Below, one piece after another: positions 42,017 through 52,233 of a DNA stretch of 64,000 nucleotides. A model generated the notes under the pieces. That model did not search any database. It had not been told where the DNA came from and saw nothing but the letters and a program-made list of their open reading frames with translations. Source of the DNA: an uncultured Clostridia bacterium (GTDB taxonomy: Bacteria; Bacillota; Clostridia; Oscillospirales; Ruminococcaceae); assembly GCA_947627875.1 (NCBI GenBank), contig CANQXS010000003.1, positions 82,227-146,226 of the forward strand. Reading direction: 5' to 3'. Both the position numbers and the translations under genes were made by a program. Within the stretch, counting starts at the first letter, position 1, and every line of letters starts with the position of its first letter.

Positions 42017-43297
42017 TTAATCGCCGGCGCTGTTTATTATTTTCATAAATTCATCGGCAAAGCAGCCGAGCGAAACCGCCGTCTCCTCGCCGGTGCTCAT
42101 ATTCTTTACCCTTGCTATGTTGCTTTCGAGCTCGTCGCTGCCGATAACGCAGGCGTATTTTGCCTTTATCTTGTCGGCATACTTCATCTGAGCCTTAACT
42201 CCGCGCTCCATAAGGTCGTATTCCGCGGCGATACCCCTCTGCCTGAGAAGATCGGTGAGAACGGCGCATCTGCGGTGAGCCTCTTCTCCCGCGGGGACGA
42301 GATATATGTCGCATACCGGCTGTTCCGCAAACGCCGCGCCGCTGCTCTGCATCGTAAGAATAAGCCTTTCGAGCCCCATTCCGAAGCCGAGAGCCGGAGT
42401 TTTCTGCCCGCCGAGCTCCGAAACGAGACCGTCGTATCTTCCGCCGCCGCAGACCGTTCCCTGAGCGCCGATGCAGTCGGTTATGAACTCGAATACGGTG
42501 CGGGTGTAGTAGTCGAGCCCGCGGACTATCTTCGGGTCGACGGTGAATTTTACTCCGCAGTCCTCCAAGATACTTTTCAGGGATTCAAAATGTTCGCGGC
42601 AGTCGTCGCAGAGGTAGTCGAGAATAACCGGCGCGCCATTGGCTATCTCCTTGCAGACCGGCGACTTGCAGTCGAGTATCCTCATCGGGTTTTTATCGAG
42701 GCGCTCGAGGCAGGTGTCGCAGAGCTCGGACTTATATCCTTCAAAGTAGCCTTTGAGGGCTTCCTTGTATTTTGCGCGGCATTCGGGGCAGCCGATGGAG
42801 TTTATATGGAGCTCGAGCCCGCCTATCCCGCAGCTTTCGAGGACGCTTCGCGCAAGAAGGATTATCTCGGCGTCGGCATAGGGCGAGGCCGAGCCGAACA
42901 TCTCGACTCCGAACTGGTGGAATTCGCGGAGACGCCCCGCCTGGGGCTTTTCGTGGCGGTAGCAGGGGATGATGTAATAAACCTTCTGGGGGAGCCCTTC
43001 GTTGAGAATGCCGTTTTCGAGCATCGCGCGGACTACTCCGGCGGTTCCTTCGGGGCGGAGGGTAAAGGTGTCGTCGCCCTTTGATGAAACGGTATACATC
43101 TCCTTCGTAACGACGTCGGAGGTGTCGCCTACGGAGCGGACGTAAAGTCCGGTATCCTCAAAGACGGGCGTGCGAATTTCGCGGAATCCGAATCTTTCGG
43201 CGGCTTCCGAGGTTATCCTTTCAACTGTGCGCCATTTTCGGATATCGGCAGGTATTACGTCCTGAGTGCCTTTAGGGCGTTTGATCTGCATTGACAT
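42017..43297 (-). CDS. hisS: Histidine--tRNA ligase
   Basis: IKRPKGTQDVIPADIRKW...RPEGTAGVVRA...GLDYYTRTVFEF. Confidence 0.97.
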   Translation of the reverse strand: MSMQIKRPKGTQDVIPADIRKWRTVERITSEAAERFGFREIRTPVFEDTGLYVRSVGDTSDVVTKEMYTVSSKGDDTFTLRPEGTAGVVRAMLENGILNEGLPQKVYYIIPCYRHEKPQAGRLREFHQFGVEMFGSASPYADAEIILLARSVLESCGIGGLELHINSIGCPECRAKYKEALKGYFEGYKSELCDTCLERLDKNPMRILDCKSPVCKEIANGAPVILDYLCDDCREHFESLKSILEDCGVKFTVDPKIVRGLDYYTRTVFEFITDCIGAQGTVCGGGRYDGLVSELGGQKTPALGFGMGLERLILTMQSSGAAFAEQPVCDIYLVPAGEEAHRRCAVLTDLLRQRGIAAEYDLMERGVKAQMKYADKIKAKYACVIGSDELESNIARVKNMSTGEETAVSLGCFADEFMKIINSAGD

Positions 43298-43319
43298 ATT
43301 ATATTCCTTTCTGTTTAAT

Positions 43320-43595
43320 GATTTTTGAGATAAAAAACGACCGCTGCCCCCATAAAAAGGGACGACGGCCGTCGCGGTACCACCCTTGTTACCGGAAGCT
43401 TCCGGTCACTCGAGCCCTTAACGCGGGAAACGTCTGCGCTTGAACACGCAGAGGCTCGCGAGTGTCCTTCGCAAAGGCGGGGCAAAGGCGCTTTCACCGG
43501 GGCGCGCCCTCTCTTTGATTGCCCGAACCCTGCTACTCTCTCGTTCGCAGCCTTTCGGATATTCGGTTTTGATTCGGTCCGAAAGATTTGACGGT
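43320..43595 (-). ncRNA. T-box riboswitch leader of hisS-aspS
   Basis: Minus strand canonical AAGGGTGGTACCGCG (43373-43387), AGAGAG loop elements, stem I GGCUGCGA.../...UCGCGAGCC, U-rich terminator before hisS; specifier region GAAGGACACTCGCGAG. Confidence 0.93.
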
Positions 43596-43991
43596 CTATC
43601 TGACCAGCTCGCGCCAATCGAGGTCGCCGCGTTCGAGCGCCATAATGAGCGCCTCGGCGGTGGCAATATTCGTCGCGAGGGGGATATTGTGAACGTCGCA
43701 CAGCCTCAGAAGGTCGTGCTCGTTCGGCTCTCCGGACTTGCGGTTGATCGGGTCACGGAAGAACAGCAGAAGGTCGATCTCGTTGCAGGAGATCTTGGCG
43801 CCGATTTGCTGGCAGCCGCCCTGTGAGCCGCTTAGGTATTGCTGAATGCTCAGGCCGGTTGCTTCGGAAACCTGTTTTCCTGTGGTGCCGGTCGCGCAGA
43901 GGGAGTGTTTACTCAAAATCCCGCTGTATGCGATGCAGAATTGGATCATCAGCTCTTTCTTGGAGTCATGCGCTATCAGTGCTATGTGCAT
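43596..43991 (-). CDS. mgsA: Methylglyoxal synthase
   Basis: IALIAHDSKKELMIQFC...CATGTTGKQVSEATGLSIQQYLSGSQGGCQQIGAKI...FFRDPI. Confidence 0.96.
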   Translation of the reverse strand: MHIALIAHDSKKELMIQFCIAYSGILSKHSLCATGTTGKQVSEATGLSIQQYLSGSQGGCQQIGAKISCNEIDLLLFFRDPINRKSGEPNEHDLLRLCDVHNIPLATNIATAEALIMALERGDLDWRELVR

Positions 43992-44131
43992 AAAAATCCT
44001 CCTTAAGATAAGCTTTTGCGGGTATACTTAAAATTGCGTACAATAGGGTGTGACTATAATATCACAAAATCTTCCGGCTGTCAAAGTATTTTTTTGGTTT
44101 TTTGAAAATTTTACAAAAATTTCATAAAACT

Positions 44132-46210
44132 TCACCTGTTTAACACCACGCTGCGCATCGTTCCGTTGCCGAGGTCTTCAACGCCGCTCTCGTAGCCGTA
44201 GTATGCCTCGATTATTTTTCTCACAAGATACTTTGAATATTCGCCGTTTTCTATAACTATCGCGAAGGCTATTTCGGGGTCGTCGGCGGGGTAGAAGCCT
44301 ACTGCGGTGGAGTTCTGAGTCGCTTTGTTCGAAGCCTGAGGTGTGCCGGTCTTTATAGCCGCGGGGTAGGGCAGCGCGTTGAGCGAAAACTGCGAAAGAT
44401 AGGCGTTCTGCTCGTTTGTCGGGTAATAAACGTCGGCGGTGGTGTTTTCAGCGGCAAGCTTCATTCCCGCGATAACGGTATCGAAAACGTCGGGCTTGGC
44501 GTCTACCGTCGCCGCGACTTCGGGCTCGGTCTTTGATATCATCTCGGTGCGGTTGTAGTCCCATACCGAATCTACAAGATAGGGCTTATACCTCGTGCCG
44601 TGGTTGGCAATCGTAGCCGCCAGCGAGCACATCTGGAGCGGCGTCACTCCGACCTCCGACTGCCCTATAGCCGCCTGAAGGACCTGACCTACGGTCCATT
44701 CAAGACCGAGGTCGGCAAAGGTATCTGGGCAGGCGAGATAGCCGTCGGCGCTCTTTATTTCGAGCCCCATATCCTCTCCGAGACCGTAAGCCTTTTCGTA
44801 TTCGAGCAGTCTGTCGAGTCCGAGCTGCTGGACCACCTGATAGAAGAAGATGTTGCAGCTCTTCTGAATAGCAGTGACTACGTTTATGTTGCCGTGGTTG
44901 CCGGTGCAGTGGACCTCGATGTCGAGGAAGTTATAGTTGCGGTGGCAGGTGAATTTGTCCTGCGGGGTGATAACCCCTTCGGCGAGCGCAGCCGTAGCCG
45001 TAACGGTCTTCATAACCGAGCCGGGGCGGTAGAGCCCGTCGGTCGCACGGTTATAGAGCGGCTGACCCTCGGCGTTGAGGACGGAAGAATAATCGTTTAT
45101 AAGGTCGTTTATGTCGTAATTCGGATAAGTCGCCATTCCCTTTACCGCGCCGGTCTTTACGTCCATAACTACTATCGCTCCCGCCGAGCAGTCGGTAAAA
45201 TCGTAGTCCTTTTTGGTGAGGGTGCCGTCGGCAAGGGAATGAATGAAGTCGCCGAGGATATTCTGGAGCTTCTCCTGGAACTGCGAGTCGATGGTGAGCA
45301 TAACGGTGTTCCCGGGGACGGCTTCTTTGGTTATATCCTCCGATATATCGCCGTCGCTCGTAACGGTTATCCGCTTTTCGCCCCGCTTTCCGCGAAGGTA
45401 ATACTCCATCGAGCGCTCGATGCCGGCTTTGCCGACGGTGTCGTTTATCAGATATCCGGCTTCTTTGAGCGAGGAGTATTCCTCGGCGTATATCGGTCCG
45501 ACGTAGCCTATCCCGTGGGGGAAGATCTCGCCGCTCTTATATACCCTTACGGCGTCCTCGACGACGCCCGCGCCCGAGAGCTGATAGGTGAGCTCTCTTA
45601 TCTTGGCGGCGGTCTCTATCGGAACGTCTTTTATAAAGACATAGTCGTTTTTCGAGGAGAAGTCGCCGAGTATCATCTGATACCTGACTCCGGCGACTGC
45701 GCGCTTTTCGGCTTCGCTCCATTCCTCGGGGATATCGTACATATCTGTGAGCGCGTCGACGCAGTTTTCGGCGGTCGCGTAGATTGCGAGCCTGAGCTTT
45801 TCAAATACGGTTTTTACCGCCCGCGAATCCGTCGCGAGGGTGTATTCATAGGGCTGCTCACGGGTTATCGGGAGCTCGTCTATCCACATAAGACCGTCGG
45901 ATTCGAGGAGCTTTGTGAGCCGAAGTATAACTTCGTTCTGAGCGGCGCGGTCGTCGGGGAAGAAGGATTCGTTTATAATAATGTTATAGGCGACCCTGTT
46001 TTCGACGAGCGGTCGCCCGCTTATGTCGACTATCTGCCCGCGCGCCGCCGAGACCGACTGAACGGCGGTTTTCGACGACTTCGACATTTCGAGGTACATC
46101 GCGCCGTCGACGACCTGTATCTTCATAAGCCGCGAGCCGGCGAATATTACCGCCAACGCGAGCAGCGCCACGGCTGCGCCTATCCTCAGGATTTCAAAAA
46201 AGCGTTTCAT
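44132..46210 (-). CDS. mrdA: Penicillin-binding protein 2 (class B transpeptidase)
   Basis: SAARGQIVDISGRPLVENRVAYNI; catalytic RPGSVMKTVTATAAL; SCNIFFYQV; IKTGTPQ. Confidence 0.93.
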   Translation of the reverse strand: MKRFFEILRIGAAVALLALAVIFAGSRLMKIQVVDGAMYLEMSKSSKTAVQSVSAARGQIVDISGRPLVENRVAYNIIINESFFPDDRAAQNEVILRLTKLLESDGLMWIDELPITREQPYEYTLATDSRAVKTVFEKLRLAIYATAENCVDALTDMYDIPEEWSEAEKRAVAGVRYQMILGDFSSKNDYVFIKDVPIETAAKIRELTYQLSGAGVVEDAVRVYKSGEIFPHGIGYVGPIYAEEYSSLKEAGYLINDTVGKAGIERSMEYYLRGKRGEKRITVTSDGDISEDITKEAVPGNTVMLTIDSQFQEKLQNILGDFIHSLADGTLTKKDYDFTDCSAGAIVVMDVKTGAVKGMATYPNYDINDLINDYSSVLNAEGQPLYNRATDGLYRPGSVMKTVTATAALAEGVITPQDKFTCHRNYNFLDIEVHCTGNHGNINVVTAIQKSCNIFFYQVVQQLGLDRLLEYEKAYGLGEDMGLEIKSADGYLACPDTFADLGLEWTVGQVLQAAIGQSEVGVTPLQMCSLAATIANHGTRYKPYLVDSVWDYNRTEMISKTEPEVAATVDAKPDVFDTVIAGMKLAAENTTADVYYPTNEQNAYLSQFSLNALPYPAAIKTGTPQASNKATQNSTAVGFYPADDPEIAFAIVIENGEYSKYLVRKIIEAYYGYESGVEDLGNGTMRSVVLNR

Positions 46211-46212
46211 TG

Positions 46213-46791
46213 TCACACCCGTTCTATGTTCTTGTCCTGTTCTTCGAGCTTGGGTTTGCGCGAGCTCCCGCAGAGCCTCTCGATAAGGTATACCGCGCCG
46301 AAGACCGGCAGCGACCATGCGAGAGTCTTGAGAGCCGAGGGGATCAGCCTGTGGGTCAGAACGAGCCTGTAGCCCTCGTAGCCCCATATCTTATAATAAA
46401 AATAGTAGTCGAGATAGAGATAAATTCCGCCCGCGAGCGAAAAAGCCAGCAGGTAGTTCACTATGTTTTTTCTCAGAAGGCGGGAAAACAGCGCGGATAT
46501 CCCCGCGCAGAAAAGGCACATCAAAAGCGCGGTGAAGCCGGTGAGCTTGCCGAGCGAAACGTCGAGCAGAAGCCCCGCGGCGGAACCGAGTATCGCCGAG
46601 GGTATCTCGGATTCGTAAACTGCTACCGCAGCCGCAAAGGGAAACAGCAGCAAAGCCTTAGAAGACGCTCCGCCCGAGGTCGAGGCGGTATACATAAATA
46701 CTGTGAACACCGCAAAAACGGTCCATTTTATCGCGGTTTTTACCTGAGGCTTTACGGCGGGGGATTCCGAGGCGTTACTGTTCTTCTTCAT
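46213..46791 (-). CDS. mreD: Rod shape-determining protein MreD
   Basis: Polytopic protein downstream of mreC; C-terminal Glu/Lys-rich tail. Confidence 0.85.
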   Translation of the reverse strand: MKKNSNASESPAVKPQVKTAIKWTVFAVFTVFMYTASTSGGASSKALLLFPFAAAVAVYESEIPSAILGSAAGLLLDVSLGKLTGFTALLMCLFCAGISALFSRLLRKNIVNYLLAFSLAGGIYLYLDYYFYYKIWGYEGYRLVLTHRLIPSALKTLAWSLPVFGAVYLIERLCGSSRKPKLEEQDKNIERV

Positions 46792-47632
46792 AAGCCGAGC
46801 CTTTCCCGTCGAAGTCGGTGATGACGAACACCGTCTTTAAGCCGTATGGGTCTACCGTCGGGGTGATGAGTCCGCTCCGCGAGAGACCGTTTGAAGCTAT
46901 CGAGGTCTCCCCGAGGGTCCCGAGGACTATCCCCTGCGGGACGGTTCCGCTGTAGCCCGAGGTTATAACTATGTCTCCCTCCGTCATTTCGCATTCGAGA
47001 GGGATATAGACCATTCTCACTCTGCCGTCGAGCGCGAGCTCATAGCTCCCCTCGATCACGCCTGTTTCGCCTGTTCTTACGCAGTAAACTCCGAGCGATA
47101 TCTCGTTCGAGAGAATGGTGGTAACTTTTGAATAGGTATATTCGACCTCAGTAACAAAGCCGACGATCCCGTTAGCGGTAACAACGGGGTCGTAGTATTC
47201 AATGCCGTCCTTTTCGCCCTTGTCGATGAAAAACGAGCCGTAAACGTCGTTGGCTACGCGCCCGATAACGGTGCAGGGCTCCGAGAGCTCAACGCCGTCG
47301 GCAGAAGAGGCGAGGTCTATCATCTCGCGAAGGTGGTCGTTTTCCTGCATAACTTCGGTGTAGTCCGAAATCTGGGCGTAAAGCTCGGCGAGCTGCTCTT
47401 TGAGCGACTGATTTTCTTCATAGTATTTTCTCGCGTTTATCAGCATATCGAGGGCGTCGGTAACGGCGTCGGAAATGCGCTGCGAAAAGCGCTGGACCGG
47501 CGAAAAAACAGTCCCGACCGCTGAGGATATCGCGTTGGAGGAGCTGACCGCCGCGTATATCATTATCCCTATCAGAAAAGCCGCTATACAGGCTATTACG
47601 ATGAATTTCTTCGAGCCGAAGAATTCCTTCAC
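46775..47632 (-). CDS. mreC: Rod shape-determining protein MreC
   Basis: TM plus coiled coil; VIGRVANDVYGSFFIDKGEKDGIEYYDPVVTANGIVGFVTEVEYTYSKVTTI. Confidence 0.94.
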   Translation of the reverse strand: MKEFFGSKKFIVIACIAAFLIGIMIYAAVSSSNAISSAVGTVFSPVQRFSQRISDAVTDALDMLINARKYYEENQSLKEQLAELYAQISDYTEVMQENDHLREMIDLASSADGVELSEPCTVIGRVANDVYGSFFIDKGEKDGIEYYDPVVTANGIVGFVTEVEYTYSKVTTILSNEISLGVYCVRTGETGVIEGSYELALDGRVRMVYIPLECEMTEGDIVITSGYSGTVPQGIVLGTLGETSIASNGLSRSGLITPTVDPYGLKTVFVITDFDGKGSAYEEEQ

Positions 47633-47727
47633 GGCAGCACACTCCTTTCTTAAAAACTGCGACGATAAACCGCGCCGCCGACGCCCCGGCGGGCAATCGC
47701 GGCGCGGAAGAAAGCTTTGCTGAGTTA

Positions 47728-48747
47728 TCAGGCGGAGGTCTCGGCGTTGAGAACGTCCTGAAGCTCCTCGATGTTGTCGAGCAGCTTGCCGGTGCCGTCT
47801 ACAACGCAGTCGAGCGGTCTTTCGGCGATGTGGACCGGAATGCCAGTCTCTTCGTTTATGAGCCTGTCGAGACCTCTTAAGAGGGCGCCGCCTCCGGCAA
47901 GTGTAATGCCCGAGTCGATAATATCCGCAGAAAGCTCCGGCGGGGTGCGCTCGAGGGTGACCTTTATCGCCTCGATTATGTGAGAAAGCGCCTCTGCAAG
48001 GGCCTCTCTTATTTCCTCGGAGGTAACGGTTATGTTCTCGGGAAGACCCGTCAAGAGGTTTCTGCCCTTTATTTCAAGCTCGGTGTCCTCGTCGGTCGGG
48101 TAAGCCGAGCCGATGGAAATCTTTATCTGTTCGGCGGTGCGCTCGCCTATGAGCAGGTTGTATTTTTTCTTGATGAAGTTGATGATAGAGTTGTCGAATT
48201 CGTCTCCCGCAACTCTTACCGAGCGGCTTGTTACTATTCCGCAGAGGGAGATAACCGCTACTTCGCTCGTGCCGCCGCCGATGTCTACTATCATCGAGCC
48301 GGTAGGAGATTCAACGGGGAGCCCGGCGCCTATCGCGGCAGCCATAGGCTCTTCGATTATCGCAACGCGCTTTGCGCCCGCGCCCTCGGCTGCCTCTTTA
48401 ACGGCTCTGCGCTCGACAGCAGTAACGCCGGAGGGTATGCAGATTATGACCCTCGCCCTTGCGAACGGGTTGTTTCCGAGAGCCTTTCTTATGAATTCCT
48501 GGAGCATAGCCGTGGTCATATCGAAGTCGGCTATAACGCCGTCCTTAAGGGGGCGGACAGCGCGGATCGAGCCCGGGGTCCTGCCTATGATGTTTTTGGC
48601 TTCGGTGCCTACATATCGGACGACTTCGGTCTTGGTGTCTACCGCGACGACCGAAGGCTCTCTTAAGATTATGCCCTTGCCCTTTGCGTAAACGAGGGTG
48701 TTGGCGGTGCCGAGGTCTATTCCTATATCCTTTTTGAACATGCTCAT
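47728..48747 (-). CDS. mreB: Rod shape-determining protein MreB
   Basis: [32 protein letters not shown]...[17 protein letters not shown]. Confidence 0.97.
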   Translation of the reverse strand: MSMFKKDIGIDLGTANTLVYAKGKGIILREPSVVAVDTKTEVVRYVGTEAKNIIGRTPGSIRAVRPLKDGVIADFDMTTAMLQEFIRKALGNNPFARARVIICIPSGVTAVERRAVKEAAEGAGAKRVAIIEEPMAAAIGAGLPVESPTGSMIVDIGGGTSEVAVISLCGIVTSRSVRVAGDEFDNSIINFIKKKYNLLIGERTAEQIKISIGSAYPTDEDTELEIKGRNLLTGLPENITVTSEEIREALAEALSHIIEAIKVTLERTPPELSADIIDSGITLAGGGALLRGLDRLINEETGIPVHIAERPLDCVVDGTGKLLDNIEELQDVLNAETSA

Positions 48748-48872
48748 AATTTTTACCTTCCTTTTGCGGAAATTATTTCATCGTAATTATAGCACATTTA
48801 TTATGCCGATACAAGCGTTTTTTTCGGAAAATTTCTTAAAATGATCCGAAGCCCGACCGACCGCCTTGCGGG

Positions 48873-49382
48873 TCATCTAAGCGAATCAAGAAGCCCGCGG
48901 CAGCCCTCGGCGATGTCGTTATAGGCGCGCTCGAAGTCTCCGGAATACCAGGGGTCGTCGATGTCGCTCCCTTTTTTCGCCGTAAAGTCGAGCAGGCGGC
49001 AGACTTTCCCTTCCGAATCAGAGCCGATTATCCTCATAATGTTTCTCAGGTTGTAGGAATCCATCGCGACGATAAGGTCGAACGCGGAATAGTCGCGCTT
49101 CGACATCTGCCTCGCCCCGCGCTTAGAGAAGGGTATTCCCTTTTCGCGGAGCTTTGCCTTTGCGGGAGGATAAATATCGTTTCCGAGCTCTTCGGTGCTC
49201 GTTGCGGCGGACTCGATATAAAACTCTCCGCCGAGACCGCTTTTTTCAACGAGGTCCTTCATTATGAATTCCGCCATCGGAGAGCGGCATATATTGCCGT
49301 GGCAGATAAAAAGTATCTTTTTTATGCGGATTTCCTCCTTGGTCAAAAAATTTGCGCGCGGCTTTGAATCGCCGCCCGTCAC
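48873..49382 (-). CDS. Low molecular weight protein-tyrosine phosphatase
   Basis: ILFICHGNICRSPMAEFIMKDLVEKSGL; DPWYSGDFERAYNDI. N-terminal start uncertain. Confidence 0.92.
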   Translation of the reverse strand: MTGGDSKPRANFLTKEEIRIKKILFICHGNICRSPMAEFIMKDLVEKSGLGGEFYIESAATSTEELGNDIYPPAKAKLREKGIPFSKRGARQMSKRDYSAFDLIVAMDSYNLRNIMRIIGSDSEGKVCRLLDFTAKKGSDIDDPWYSGDFERAYNDIAEGCRGLLDSLR

Positions 49383-49432
49383 CGTTATGCCGCAAAGGAA
49401 ATATAATGGGCATAGGAGGTGAGAAAGCGCAA

Positions 49433-50236
49433 ATGAATCATCTTGTTTTAACGGCGCTTGCCGCCACTCTCGGAACTTGGCTCGTAACCGCTCTCGGCGC
49501 GGCGACGGTCGTCTTTTTCAAATCGCCCTGCCAAAGGGTGATGAATCTTATGCTCGGCTTTGCCTCGGGCGTTATGATAGCCGCGAGCTTCTGGTCGCTT
49601 TTGCAGCCTGCTATCGAGCGCGCTGAGGCGGCTCAGGGGCTTCCCGCCTGCATTGTCGCCACGGCGGGATTTTTGTTCGGAGCGGTGTTTATGTGGGCTG
49701 CCGATAAGGCAGTCTCGCTTGCAAGAGGCGGAGCCTACAGCGCTCAGGGAAAGCCCAACGAAAGGCTCAACCGGATAATCATGCTGGTGCTGTCCATAAC
49801 TCTTCATAATATCCCCGAGGGGCTTGCGGTCGGAGTCGCGTTCGGAGCGCTGAAGGGCGGGGGAAGCACCGCCGAGGGGCTTATGGGAGCGATAACCATA
49901 GCCGTCGGGATAGGATTGCAGAATTTCCCCGAGGGGGCTGCGGTCTCGGTCCCGCTAAGGCGCGAGGGGTATTCCCGCAAAAAGAGCTTTATGCTCGGTC
50001 AGGCTTCGGGCGCGGTAGAGCCGATAGCCGGCGTTATAGGGGCGCTGCTCGTAGTCTATGTAGAAGCGATGCTCCCTTATGCACTGTCGTTTGCGGCGGG
50101 CGCGATGATACTCGTAGCCGTCCACGAGCTCATTCCCGAGTGTCAGAAAAATCAGGATTCCCAGCCATATTCCGCAACGATGGGAATAGTCGCGGGGTTT
50201 GCGGTGATGATGCTCCTTGACGTTATGCTCGGTTAA
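49433..50236 (+). CDS. ZIP family metal transporter
   Basis: GFASGVMIAASFWSLLQPAIE; ITLHNIPEGLAVGVAFGA; GIGLQNFPEGAAVSVPL; alternative start at 49406. Confidence 0.94.
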   Translation: MNHLVLTALAATLGTWLVTALGAATVVFFKSPCQRVMNLMLGFASGVMIAASFWSLLQPAIERAEAAQGLPACIVATAGFLFGAVFMWAADKAVSLARGGAYSAQGKPNERLNRIIMLVLSITLHNIPEGLAVGVAFGALKGGGSTAEGLMGAITIAVGIGLQNFPEGAAVSVPLRREGYSRKKSFMLGQASGAVEPIAGVIGALLVVYVEAMLPYALSFAAGAMILVAVHELIPECQKNQDSQPYSATMGIVAGFAVMMLLDVMLG

Positions 50237-50724
50237 GAGGGACTTAAGGCGGAGAAAACGGAAAACTCCGTGCTTTCCGAGTAATCGCCGCAAGAAAGGG
50301 TAAACGAGCAGTAAAAGCCGCCGTCGGTAGGCGATACTTTTAGGTCTTCGAGCGAAAACCCGCCGTATGATTCCTTCGAGAGCGGGGTGAATATCTCGGG
50401 CTCGCCGCCGGAATATACGAGCAGCTCGGCGACTCCGTTTTCGGAGCGCAGCGAAGCTTCGCAGGGCGAATATTTCTCGCTTATGAATACGGCGTTATCG
50501 CCGCGCTGTTCAATAAATTCCGCGCCCGAGAGGATGTCCCTAAGGGCGGCGCTCACGGTGTCGGATACGGTAAGATATCGTGATTCTAACTTTGAGAGCC
50601 TTGCAGACCTTGCCGCCGATACCGATACCGCCGCGATCACCGACGCGATGAGCGCGAAAACTACGATTGCGACCAAAAGCTCGGTCAGCGTAAAGCCCCG
50701 CTTATGGCGCGCCGGGTCAGACAT
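50233..50724 (-). CDS. Prepilin-type N-terminal methylation domain protein
   Basis: KRGFTLTELLVAIVVFALIASVIAAVSVSAARSARLSKLE. Confidence 0.88.
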   Translation of the reverse strand: MSDPARHKRGFTLTELLVAIVVFALIASVIAAVSVSAARSARLSKLESRYLTVSDTVSAALRDILSGAEFIEQRGDNAVFISEKYSPCEASLRSENGVAELLVYSGGEPEIFTPLSKESYGGFSLEDLKVSPTDGGFYCSFTLSCGDYSESTEFSVFSALSPS

Positions 50725-51496
50725 TTTCCGCTCCCAGACCGTCTGGCGTGTATCTTTCCAAAATGTCGAGTATATCCTCGCGGTATATGCTTCCGCCGAG
50801 CAAAGAGCCGTCGGGCGAAACGCTCACGGAATGAAGGTCTGAGGGGTCTTCGTCATAGGGGTTCACAACCGGCGCGGAGAGGTCGAAGTAGTCGGCAAGG
50901 TATATCCTCGCGTTGCCCTGTGGGAAGATCACGTTGCCCTTGGCGGAGCTTATGCCGAGCTCCTCAAATTCCGAGACGATTTTGCGGGTCTCCAAGTTAT
51001 ACGGATTCGGGTCGTCGGGCGAAACGAGCCAAGCGGGATTGAGGCGGATATCCTCAGCACCTGCTTTAAGGCAGGCTTCGGCAAATTTCATCGCCGGCTC
51101 GAGCGGGATAGTCTCCTGATGGAAGGAATCCGCCGAGAGGAGTATCGCGTTGGCTCCGCTCTCGACGAGCCTTTCGGCGCAGAGGGTTATTTTTTCGGGA
51201 TCGCGGCTGAAAAATCCGTTGGTTATTATCTGGCGCTTCGGGATCCCCGCCCTTTTTGCCGCGGAATGTATCATAAAAACGTCCTCGGGGCAGAGAAGGG
51301 GCTCGCCGCCGAAGGTCATAACCGATTTTATCCCGTATGCCGAAGCTGCGCTTATAACGGCTTCGGCAGCCTTTTTGCCGTCGAGCCGCTCGGAATATCC
51401 CGCGTGGCTCCCCTCGGAACAGTGGCGGCAGCTGCCGGTGCAGGCGAGGGTCATTATAAACTCGAGGCGGTCAAGATTTCTGAGATATTGATTCAC
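50717..51496 (-). CDS. Radical SAM protein
   Basis: MTLACTGSCRHCSEGSHAG (CX3CX2C); MTFGGEPLLCPEDVF. Confidence 0.9.
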   Translation of the reverse strand: MNQYLRNLDRLEFIMTLACTGSCRHCSEGSHAGYSERLDGKKAAEAVISAASAYGIKSVMTFGGEPLLCPEDVFMIHSAAKRAGIPKRQIITNGFFSRDPEKITLCAERLVESGANAILLSADSFHQETIPLEPAMKFAEACLKAGAEDIRLNPAWLVSPDDPNPYNLETRKIVSEFEELGISSAKGNVIFPQGNARIYLADYFDLSAPVVNPYDEDPSDLHSVSVSPDGSLLGGSIYREDILDILERYTPDGLGAENV

Positions 51497-51509
51497 GGCA
51501 GGGCTCCTT

Positions 51510-52076
51510 TCAGCATTTTACCGCCTTTACCGTCCGCGATTCTCTTAGGCTGTAGCCTCGGCGGAAATCCGAGTCGCAGGCGCCTTTTTTAAGGCAGTAA
51601 AGGAGAATTTCTGCGCAGGCGCGGGCGTCGCTCGCGGCGTTGTGGTGGTTAAGGTCGATAAAGAGCTCTCGGCAGACGGTATCGAGCTTGTGGTTCGGCA
51701 TCCAGGGCATCATTTTCTTGCTCATACGGCAGGTGCAGAGGTATTCCGTGGAATCCCGACAGGGGATATTATATGCGCGCAGGCACTTTGAGAGCACGCT
51801 CATATCGAACTGCGCATTGTGGGCGACGAGGAGCCCGCTCTTAAGAAGAGGACCGAAGGACTGCCACAGCTCGCCGAAAGAAGGGGCGCCGGCGACCATT
51901 TCGGGGGTAATGCCCGTCAGAGAGATGTTAAAGCCGTCGAAGGGCTCTTCGGGGTTTACGAGGGAGTAGCGCTCTTCGGTTATCTCGCCGTTTTCGACAA
52001 CGCAGATACCTATCGCGCTCATTCTGTCGTTTCTGAAATTCGGCGTTTCAACGTCGAAGCAAATGTATCTGTCCAC
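51510..52076 (-). CDS. 3'-5' exonuclease (DnaQ/epsilon-like)
   Basis: YICFDVETPNFRNDRMSAIGI; VAHNAQFDMSVLSKCL; HHNAASDARACAEILL. Confidence 0.92.
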   Translation of the reverse strand: MDRYICFDVETPNFRNDRMSAIGICVVENGEITEERYSLVNPEEPFDGFNISLTGITPEMVAGAPSFGELWQSFGPLLKSGLLVAHNAQFDMSVLSKCLRAYNIPCRDSTEYLCTCRMSKKMMPWMPNHKLDTVCRELFIDLNHHNAASDARACAEILLYCLKKGACDSDFRRGYSLRESRTVKAVKC

Positions 52077-52173
52077 GGTGTCACCTCTTTCAGCGGTATT
52101 CTATCATATCGGGGAAAATGAGTCAAGAGGAGAAACAAATCGGCAAAGCATAAAAGTTTTAATGCCGGTTTCA

Positions 52174-52181
52174 CGCAGATC
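52174..52181. repeat. Left target-site duplication CGCAGATC
   Basis: Identical 8-mer at 53088-53095. Confidence 0.85.
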
Positions 52182-52233
52182 GGGTGTGTACAAATCACCC
52201 ACAATATGCTATAATATGATTGAGGTGATAAAA

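Noticed and set aside
41960-43084. 374-aa plus-strand ORF opposite hisS
   Set aside because: Antisense shadow of HisRS; no independent support.
44600-46372. 590-aa plus-strand ORF opposite PBP2
   Set aside because: Shadow ORF of a clear PBP2 coding region; no recognisable domains and codon bias follows the minus strand.
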